Assembly (NCBI GenBank): GCA_937922595.1
Contig: CALAIY010000032.1
Coordinates: forward strand, 1 to 38,717
Source: an uncultured Verrucomicrobiales bacterium
GTDB taxonomy: Bacteria > Verrucomicrobiota > Verrucomicrobiia > Verrucomicrobiales > DEV007
Reading direction: 5' to 3'
DNA: 38,717 nucleotides
Numbering within the stretch: the first letter of the stretch is position 1; every line of letters starts with the position of its first letter. Made by a program: the position numbers and the translations under genes. Positions 33,025-38,717 of the stretch are shown piece after piece. Under the pieces are notes generated by a model. The model was given only the letters and a program-made list of their open reading frames with translations, was not told where the DNA came from and ran no database searches.

Positions 33025-35184
33025 GTGCCCTCCTCCCCCGATCCAATCCTTCCCCTTCCTATCCCCAAAGACTCGGTCGAACTCGTCCATTCGCCCCTCT
33101 TTCGGAGTAAAGAAGCAAGCTGGCTCGCCTTCAATGCACGCGTCCTTCAAGAAGGAGCCGACCCCGCGAATCCCCCCGTCACTCGACTGCGATTCCTTGG
33201 AATCCACTCGTCGAATATGGACGAGTTTTTTCGTGTCCGCGTCGCCACCCTCAAGCGCCTCGTCCGCCTAGGGAAACATTACAAAAAGCTCAACGTCCCC
33301 GATCCCAAAAAGACACTTAAAGAGGTAAACGCCCTCATTCTCGAGCAAAACGCAGCCTCCTCGAAAGCCTACGGCAAAGCCTTCAAAGATCTCGCCGAAG
33401 AAAATATCCACATCATCACCGACACCGAAATCCCCGAGGAATTTGTCGGTTTTGTAAACGATTACTTCAGACGCAAAGTAAAGCCCCACATCATGCCCAT
33501 CATGGTGAAAGGCACCTCCCTGCTCACCGGCCTCCGAGACAATCCAATGTATCTCGCCGTGCGCCTTTCTAAGTCCGAAAAACGCTCGCGCCCCGCCCAC
33601 GCACTTCTCGAAATTCCCACGAATCTCCTCCCCCGTTTCACCGTTCTCCCTGAGACCGATGGCGTGCGACGCGTCATGTTTCTCGACGATATCATCCGGC
33701 ACGGCCTCCCCGATATTTTCTTCGGCCTCCCCTACAATACCTTCGATTCCTACGCCGTGAAATTCACTCGCGACGCCGAAATGGAATTCGACGACGACAT
33801 CACCGAATCCCTCTACGAGAAAGTCGCCGATGGCCTCCGCGAACGCCAACTCGGCAACCCCGTCCGCCTCAATTACGACGCTGAGCTTCCCGGAGCCATG
33901 CTCAAGCTCCTCCAGAAAAAACTCAAGCTCACCGCCGAAGACACCCTCTTCCCCGGCGGCCGCTACCACAACCGGCGGGACCTCCTCAAATTTCCCAATT
34001 TTGGGCTCGATCACCTCGTCTCCCCCAGCCTCCGCCAGATCCCCCACCCCATCGAAGTAAATCGGGAAAACGGGAAAAACACCACATCAAACCCCAGCTC
34101 CCTCTTCTCCCGCATCCGGAAAAACGACGTCCTCCTCCACTTCCCCTACCACTCATTCTCCACCTTCATCGACCTGCTTCGCGAAGCCAGTATCGATCCC
34201 CTCGTCCGCACCATCCAAGTCACCGTCTACCGCCTCGCAGAAGACTCCAGCGTAGCACGAGCCCTCATCGCAGCCGTGCAAAATGGGAAGCACGTCACCG
34301 TCGTCATCGAGCCCCGCGCTCGCTTTGATGAAGGGCAAAACATGCACTACGCAAATCTCTTCCAAGAATCCGGCGTCCACGTCATTCTTGGCATCCCCGG
34401 CCTTAAAGTACACGCCAAGCTCTGCCTCATCACCCGCGCTGAAGGCGGCAATGAGCGCGCCTACGCCTGCGTCGGCACCGGAAATTTCAATGAATCCACC
34501 GCTGGCCTCTACACCGATCACCTCCTCCTCACTGCCGATCGGCGCATTGGCGACGATGTCGCCCGCGCATTCCGCTACTTTCAAAGTAGCTTCCGCCCCC
34601 CGCGCTTTCACCATCTCGTCGCCGCGCCTCACACTCTCCGGATCTTCCTCCACAAAGCGATCTGCAATGAAATCGCCAATGCCCAAGCCGGAAAGAATGC
34701 CGAGATATTCCTCAAGCTGAATAACCTCGCCGATCCCGAGACCACCGCCATGCTCTACGAAGCTTCACGCGCTGGAGTAAAAGTGAAGCTCATCATTCGC
34801 AGTATGTTCTCAGTCGTCCCCGACGAGCCCGGCCACAGCGAAAACATCCAAGCCATAGGCATCGTCGATGGACTCCTCGAGCACACTCGGATCTTCCGCT
34901 TCGCAAACGGCGGCGCCCCCACCTACCACATCTCAAGCGCGGACTTCCTCCCCCGCAACTTCGATTCGCGCTTCGAAATCGTCTGCCCAATCTTCGCCAA
35001 GCCCCTCCAGAAGGAATTCGATAAATACCTCGACCTCCAGTGGCGCGACAACGTCAAAGCACGCGTCCTCGATCACGATCTCCAAAACATCTACCGGAAG
35101 CAGAAGAAAAAGGACGAGCCCCTCAGAGCCCAAGCCGCAATTCCCAACTTCCTGGCAAGCCGAAAGAAATCAAAAAAGAGCTAG
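33025..35184 (+). CDS. ppk: Polyphosphate kinase 1
   Basis: 719 residues, GTG start, normal PPK1 length. Domains in order: N-terminal helical (SKEASWLAFNARVLQEGADP), head, and two phospholipase-D-like catalytic domains. The phosphorylated His is H463 in GLKVHAKLCLIT and the second conserved His is H620 in LLEHTRIFRF. TVYRLAEDSSVARALIAA and GTGNFNESTAGLYTDHLLLT are invariant-type blocks. It reversibly makes polyphosphate from ATP at the membrane or in the cytoplasm. It is divergent from the ROK kinase, 119 bases apart, and converges with sco. Confidence 0.96.
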   Translation: MPSSPDPILPLPIPKDSVELVHSPLFRSKEASWLAFNARVLQEGADPANPPVTRLRFLGIHSSNMDEFFRVRVATLKRLVRLGKHYKKLNVPDPKKTLKEVNALILEQNAASSKAYGKAFKDLAEENIHIITDTEIPEEFVGFVNDYFRRKVKPHIMPIMVKGTSLLTGLRDNPMYLAVRLSKSEKRSRPAHALLEIPTNLLPRFTVLPETDGVRRVMFLDDIIRHGLPDIFFGLPYNTFDSYAVKFTRDAEMEFDDDITESLYEKVADGLRERQLGNPVRLNYDAELPGAMLKLLQKKLKLTAEDTLFPGGRYHNRRDLLKFPNFGLDHLVSPSLRQIPHPIEVNRENGKNTTSNPSSLFSRIRKNDVLLHFPYHSFSTFIDLLREASIDPLVRTIQVTVYRLAEDSSVARALIAAVQNGKHVTVVIEPRARFDEGQNMHYANLFQESGVHVILGIPGLKVHAKLCLITRAEGGNERAYACVGTGNFNESTAGLYTDHLLLTADRRIGDDVARAFRYFQSSFRPPRFHHLVAAPHTLRIFLHKAICNEIANAQAGKNAEIFLKLNNLADPETTAMLYEASRAGVKVKLIIRSMFSVVPDEPGHSENIQAIGIVDGLLEHTRIFRFANGGAPTYHISSADFLPRNFDSRFEIVCPIFAKPLQKEFDKYLDLQWRDNVKARVLDHDLQNIYRKQKKKDEPLRAQAAIPNFLASRKKSKKS

Positions 35185-35189
35185 AGACA

Positions 35190-35996
35190 TCAGGCTCCCC
35201 GCTTCTTCCCAAGGATGCTCACGCCGATAATGAAAGCTGCAGCACAAATCACAATCGCATAGAAAACCACCGGAGGAATCCCGCTCGATCCCTTATTCTT
35301 CGATTCCTTCAGCAGCGTTTTAATATCTTTCGCCAGCTTATTATTGATCAGCTCACCCGCCTGAGCATTCAGCACCTGGTAAAGCCCACGCACATTCCCC
35401 TGGTGATCCACAAGGCCGAGGCGCATATCGTGCTGGAAGAGATCAAAATCATTGAGACGCTCCGCCTCAGGCACATCGCTGATCGGCTCAAAGCGTAGCT
35501 GGCTCGTGAGATACTTCTCGATAGCATCGGGATTTTCCTGATCCGTAAGGAACCACCAATTATCCCCATCGATTTTAAAATTCTTGGTAAACTCCCGGAG
35601 CTGCTCCGGTCCATCTCCCGTCGGGTTCACCGTGAAGGACAAGAGATGGAAATTTTCATTCTTCCCGAATTGCTCCTGATAGCTCTTCATAATCTCCGCA
35701 AGCCCCGAGCAACCACGAGGACACTGCGTATAGATATGTCCCACCAAAAGCACCTTACCTCGCAGCGTCTTCAGCTCCACCTTTTCGCCACTCCGCTCAG
35801 TGGCCACTAAATTATCTTCGAGCCGAGAAATCTTCGGCAACGCCTGCTTCTTCGCCTGGCTCCCTGAGTAATTCAGATAGCTAAACGTCACCAAAACACC
35901 GCCCACAAGTGCAACGACGAGTAGACCAATCGCTAGCGCGACTGAGCGCTGGCGTTTTTCGGCTAGGGTAGGATCGGGAGAGGCTGGGGATTCCAT
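35190..35996 (-). CDS. SCO1/SenC copper chaperone for cytochrome oxidase
   Basis: 268 residues. An N-terminal membrane helix (about 18-40) anchors a thioredoxin-like domain facing outward. Copper ligands are the Cys pair in QCPRGC (C92, C96) and His in FQHDMRLGLVDH (H189). A C-terminal segment ends in another hydrophobic helix (VVFYAIVICAAAFIIGVSIL, about 242-262), which is unusual; most SCO proteins have only the first. It delivers copper to the CuA site of subunit II, encoded at the right end of the window. Its start overlaps the end of ctaB by 34 bases. Confidence 0.9.
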   Translation of the reverse strand: MESPASPDPTLAEKRQRSVALAIGLLVVALVGGVLVTFSYLNYSGSQAKKQALPKISRLEDNLVATERSGEKVELKTLRGKVLLVGHIYTQCPRGCSGLAEIMKSYQEQFGKNENFHLLSFTVNPTGDGPEQLREFTKNFKIDGDNWWFLTDQENPDAIEKYLTSQLRFEPISDVPEAERLNDFDLFQHDMRLGLVDHQGNVRGLYQVLNAQAGELINNKLAKDIKTLLKESKNKGSSGIPPVVFYAIVICAAAFIIGVSILGKKRGA

Positions 35997-36895
35997 AAGA
36001 CAAGGGCGGCGGCTAAAATAAGGGGAAGGTAAATGAGAGTGTAGAAAAACAACGTCCTAGCGGACTTCACAGTATGCTCTTTGGAGAACTTTACGGCTAG
36101 AGCCACCATCGGGACTGTCAGTAAAGCAGCAGGAATCGCAAACCACCATGAAGTATCTCCCGCAATCGGCGCAATTCCCATGGTCGCTAAAAGGCAGAGC
36201 GAAAAAAGCACCGCCAACTTGCCGGTCTTCTTTCCCGATTCATCATCGTTCGCCCACATCTTAAAGCCTCCTTTGATATATTCCTCACGGTAGATCCAAT
36301 TGATCGCCACAAAATGCGGAAGCTGCCAAAAGAAGAGCAGGCAGAAAAGAAAAATCGCACCCGGCTCGAAGAGCAAGCCAAACCGAACAAACGTCCCCTC
36401 TGGAGCCGCTCCCGCAGCCCCCACCCACCCGATCACCGGAGGAATCGCTCCCGATACGGCACCCACCAGCGTATTCATCCCCGAACGCTGCTTCATCGGA
36501 GTATAAACGAAAATATACACCGCGATCGTAATCCCAGTGAGAAGCACCGCCTCCAAATTCACCAGTTTCCCCAGGTGAACGAGGGCAAAGCCTGAAAGGA
36601 GAAAGCCCAGGACAAACGCCCCCGCCGGAGGAATTCGGTTTGCCGGGAGCGGCCGCGATTCCGTGCGCCGCATTTTTGCATCCGGCGAAATCTCCATCAG
36701 TTGATTAAACACCGCAGCCCCCAGCGCCGCCAAAGTCGTCCCAATAACCGTGTGCAACATCCGCATCGGATCCTCCACCACCCCCGCCTGCCCCGCCCGG
36801 AGGAAATAGCCGAACACTGTCGTCACCACGACCATCGCGCTAAGACGCGCTTTCGTCAGCGACATCAAATCGTCTTTAAGAGTAGGAGTAGGCAT
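35963..36895 (-). CDS. ctaB: Protoheme IX farnesyltransferase (heme O synthase)
   Basis: 310 residues from the ATG at 36895 (MPTPTLKDDLMSLTKARLSA). The open frame extends to 36946, but the extra 17 residues are unlike the family. About eight to nine membrane helices. The prenyl-diphosphate site is the N-x3-D-type motif in FNQLMEISPDAKMRRTESRP followed by LPANR; a second conserved block is LPHFVAINWIYREEY. It adds farnesyl to heme B to make heme O, which CtaA (37207-38148) oxidises to heme A. cyoE is an equivalent name. Confidence 0.93.
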   Translation of the reverse strand: MPTPTLKDDLMSLTKARLSAMVVVTTVFGYFLRAGQAGVVEDPMRMLHTVIGTTLAALGAAVFNQLMEISPDAKMRRTESRPLPANRIPPAGAFVLGFLLSGFALVHLGKLVNLEAVLLTGITIAVYIFVYTPMKQRSGMNTLVGAVSGAIPPVIGWVGAAGAAPEGTFVRFGLLFEPGAIFLFCLLFFWQLPHFVAINWIYREEYIKGGFKMWANDDESGKKTGKLAVLFSLCLLATMGIAPIAGDTSWWFAIPAALLTVPMVALAVKFSKEHTVKSARTLFFYTLIYLPLILAAALVLWNPQPLPILP

Positions 36896-36938
36896 TGGGG
36901 AGGAAATAATGAAAGGCGGACATTCCTGCCCGCCACAA

Positions 36939-37220
36939 TTAGGCACTTAGCTGAGGAGGATTAATCACGGTATAAGACCCAGGTCGAATGGTATTGGCCG
37001 CCGCAACAATCCCCGCTTCTAGTGCTTTAAGAACGGGCCAGCGGTTTGTCCGTAGCTCAATAATCGCTATTGAGCGATCTGCCAGATTTTGTTGATACCT
37101 CAAATTCTTGTCGGCGAACGCGAAGACGTCGAACCTGCCTCCAAGCAGCAATAAAAGATGAGCCCTGAAAGCTTGATTTTCCATTCTAGCTGCGGACAAG
37201 AATCTGCTAAGCAGGCTCAT
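36939..37220 (-). pseudogene. N-terminally truncated DUF5615/PIN-like fragment
   Basis: 93 residues. From about residue 12, MENQAFRAHLLLLLGGRFDV then FAFADKNLRYQQNL and IAIIELRTNRWPVLK and PGSYTVI match the last 70-80 residues of DUF5615-like PIN-fold proteins, where a typical stretch is Asp-Val-Phe-x-Thr-x-Asp-x-Asn-Leu. The family is about 110-125 residues long, with its first acidic residues in an N-terminal strand (Leu-x-Asp-Glu) that is missing here. A start at 37220 overlaps the end of ctaA by 14 bases and has a perfect AGGAGG (37225-37230) four bases upstream. So it may still be translated, but as a protein lacking the first part of the active site. The family match is from memory. Confidence 0.65.
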
Positions 37221-38148
37221 GCGTCCTCCTATTTAAAATGAGAACAAGTAGAAACGACGTTGAGCTCAGCACCGTCGAAAAACCAAGATGCAAAATCTGA
37301 GCCGCCGGGGGCAGCGCCAGATAAGCCATCGCAGCACCCGTAGCAGCTTGAGCCAAGACACCCGCAGCAGACGCCCAGATGAGCGGGCGGACTCCGGGAG
37401 CATTCACTGCCTTCCTACTATAAAAAATCAGCGCAATCACCGCCGCCACCAATGCCCAGGCGGCAGTACGATGACTGGTAAACACTCTTCCCGTCGCCTC
37501 GATCCAGCTCTCTCGCGCAATGGATGCAGCTGCAGCATCCGCTACCGCATCCACCGCTTCACGCACTTGCGCGCCAAGGAGAATCTGCCCAACCGTGAGA
37601 AGAAACAACACCAGAGCCGCCGCACGAAGCGGTTTGCGAATGGACTCCACCAAGCCCGTGCCATTTTTGAAATACGATGATGTCCGATAAACGATCCAGA
37701 GAAGAAGGCTGAGAAGAATCACCGCAAGAGCCATGTGAAGCGTGATCATCCCGGAATGCAGGCCGCTCTTCACCACGCGCCCACCAAGCCACCCTTGGAA
37801 GATCACCAAAACCAATGACGCCACCCCTCCCCAAAAAACGGGTGGATCCGATTTGCGGAAACGGAACCCAAGAATTGCCGTCACCAACACGAAGATCCCC
37901 ACCGCCACGCCAACGAGACGGTTCGCATACTCCACCCACATGAGGGTCTTATTAAATTCCGCAATCTTGTAGAGTGCGGGATCCACATTCTCCATCGAAG
38001 AAGGCGGCCACCAAGAGCCCCAACAACGAGGCCAGTCCGGGCAGCCGAGTCCCGCGCCACTAGCGCGGACGAAGCCACCAACAAAGATCAGGAAAAGGGT
38101 CGCGAAAAACGTCGCAAGCGCCCACTTCTGGAATGAGTTCAGGCGCAT
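37207..38148 (-). CDS. ctaA: Heme A synthase
   Basis: 313 residues from the ATG at 38148 (MRLNSFQKWALATFFATLFL); a GTG at 38160 would add four. Eight helices in two four-helix halves. The conserved Cys pair and quinone-side loop appear in GLGCPDWPRCWGSWWPP, and heme-ligand His are in MITLHMALAVILL, SHRTAAWALVAAV and ILHLGFSTVL. It converts heme O to heme A in the membrane. It follows coxB by 63 bases and precedes the DUF5615-like fragment. Confidence 0.93.
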   Translation of the reverse strand: MRLNSFQKWALATFFATLFLIFVGGFVRASGAGLGCPDWPRCWGSWWPPSSMENVDPALYKIAEFNKTLMWVEYANRLVGVAVGIFVLVTAILGFRFRKSDPPVFWGGVASLVLVIFQGWLGGRVVKSGLHSGMITLHMALAVILLSLLLWIVYRTSSYFKNGTGLVESIRKPLRAAALVLFLLTVGQILLGAQVREAVDAVADAAAASIARESWIEATGRVFTSHRTAAWALVAAVIALIFYSRKAVNAPGVRPLIWASAAGVLAQAATGAAMAYLALPPAAQILHLGFSTVLSSTSFLLVLILNRRTHEPA

Positions 38149-38211
38149 TGTCGGATGCACAGGCCTTAGCCCATGAAATTGGCGAATCGTATCAAAGTAA
38201 TCGCCTCCACA

Positions 38212-38717
38212 CTATTTCGCGGCAACTGCTGGCTCCACTTTATCAGCTCGAAGCGGTTTAAGGCTGCTGATCCAACCATCGTAACCGGCTTCGTCATAAA
38301 CGAATAGCTTGGCACCCATGTTCGCGTGCCCGACTCCACAGAGCTGGCCACACAGAATGTCCCAACCATCTTCGGGGCTTTGCTTATTGGGTGTAAACCA
38401 GATGTGTGCCTTAAGGCCAGGAATTGCATCCTGGGCAATTCGCATTGGATGGAGTGCCAAATTGTGAATCACGTCTTTAGCGGTGATCTCAACAATAATT
38501 TCCTTATCCACCGGCAGCGCCATGACGTTCTTGGAAAGCAAATCATCGAATCCATTCGGATCTTCGGGATCAATTCCCTGAGGATTGCTTGGAGAGATCA
38601 AGAAATTGTCTACACGACCGAATTTTCCATCTGCTCCCGGATAGTGGAAGGTCCAGAAGAATTTTTCACCCACGGCACGAACACGTACCACGTCCGCACC
38701 AGTCGGATAGGAATCAT
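38212..38717 (-). CDS. coxB: Cytochrome c oxidase subunit II, C-terminal part (5' end off window)
   Basis: The frame is open past the right edge, so only the C-terminal 168 or so residues are visible and the membrane helices are missing. The visible part is the CuA cupredoxin domain: KFFWTFHYPGADGKFG, DVIHNLALHPMR (first CuA His), GLKAHIWFTPNKQ and CGQLCGVGHANMGAKLFVYD (Cys, Cys, His, Met). Gln replaces the more usual Glu between the two Cys, a position that binds through its backbone, so copper binding should hold. With ctaA, ctaB and sco downstream this marks an aa3-type terminal oxidase operon. Confidence 0.95.
   Translation of the reverse strand, partial: DSYPTGADVVRVRAVGEKFFWTFHYPGADGKFGRVDNFLISPSNPQGIDPEDPNGFDDLLSKNVMALPVDKEIIVEITAKDVIHNLALHPMRIAQDAIPGLKAHIWFTPNKQSPEDGWDILCGQLCGVGHANMGAKLFVYDEAGYDGWISSLKPLRADKVEPAVAAK

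Noticed and set aside
33268..34047. 259-codon minus-strand frame opposite ppk
   Set aside because: Antisense shadow of the polyphosphate kinase gene with biased Gly/Glu/Val content.
1..38717. CRISPR array, tRNA or rRNA genes
   Set aside because: No regularly spaced direct repeats with unique spacers, no cloverleaf with CCA-end pattern and no rRNA-like stretch were noticed by eye.

Overview
The window looks like a chromosomal segment of a Gram-negative member of the Verrucomicrobiota. The signs are: planctomycete/verrucomicrobial cytochrome c (PSC1) domains joined to DUF2231 and leucine-rich repeats; a Gld-like ABC gene set with a DUF4340 partner; a verrucomicrobial-type REP-associated transposase relative; a prepilin-type protein; KDO synthesis, which implies lipopolysaccharide; and few recognisable Shine-Dalgarno sequences. 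The phylum is an inference from gene families. No rRNA or tRNA gene is visible.

Layout. 1-2676 (-): secreted GH20 hexosaminidase running off the left edge. 3210-8241 (-): six tightly packed genes (CoA ligase, half-size DMT-like membrane protein, hotdog thioesterase, lipoprotein, PSC1-LRR cytochrome, DUF2231-PSC1 cytochrome). 8331-13421 (-): ABC ATPase, permease, GldG-like and DUF4340 proteins. 13594-14361 (+): exonuclease III, followed by gene remnants that include a dead MFS transporter N-terminus. 14798-17664 (-): agmatine deiminase, N-carbamoylputrescine amidase and a TraB/GumN lipoprotein. 17716-21079: flavin reductase, AraC regulator, TIM-barrel epimerase and KdsA. 21080-21345: a noncoding region built from repeated, foldable units in front of a prepilin-type gene. 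22134-28936: VOC protein, YebC-family protein, fumarase, DoxX, SGNH hydrolase and a GH13_18 phosphorylase. 28975-30711 (+): ECF sigma factor, putative anti-sigma factor and an exported protein in overlapping order. 30792-31899 (+): palindrome, small ORF and a RAYT-like protein that has lost its catalytic residues. 31913-35184: ROK kinase (-) and polyphosphate kinase (+). 35190-38717 (-): cytochrome oxidase assembly genes (coxB, ctaA, ctaB/cyoE, sco) interrupted by a truncated DUF5615-like fragment.

How the genes work together. aguA and aguB give two consecutive steps from agmatine to putrescine. The coxB/ctaA/ctaB/sco group makes heme A and delivers copper to an aa3-type oxidase. The ABC group is one export or gliding-type machine. 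The two PSC1 cytochromes look like two halves of a system whose domains occur together. The most unusual parts are the covarying repeat units upstream of the prepilin-type gene, the apparently domesticated transposase with a palindrome sitting on its own promoter, and the toxin-like remnant inside the oxidase operon. All coordinates come from reading the sequence, and family calls rest on motif recognition, not on a database search.
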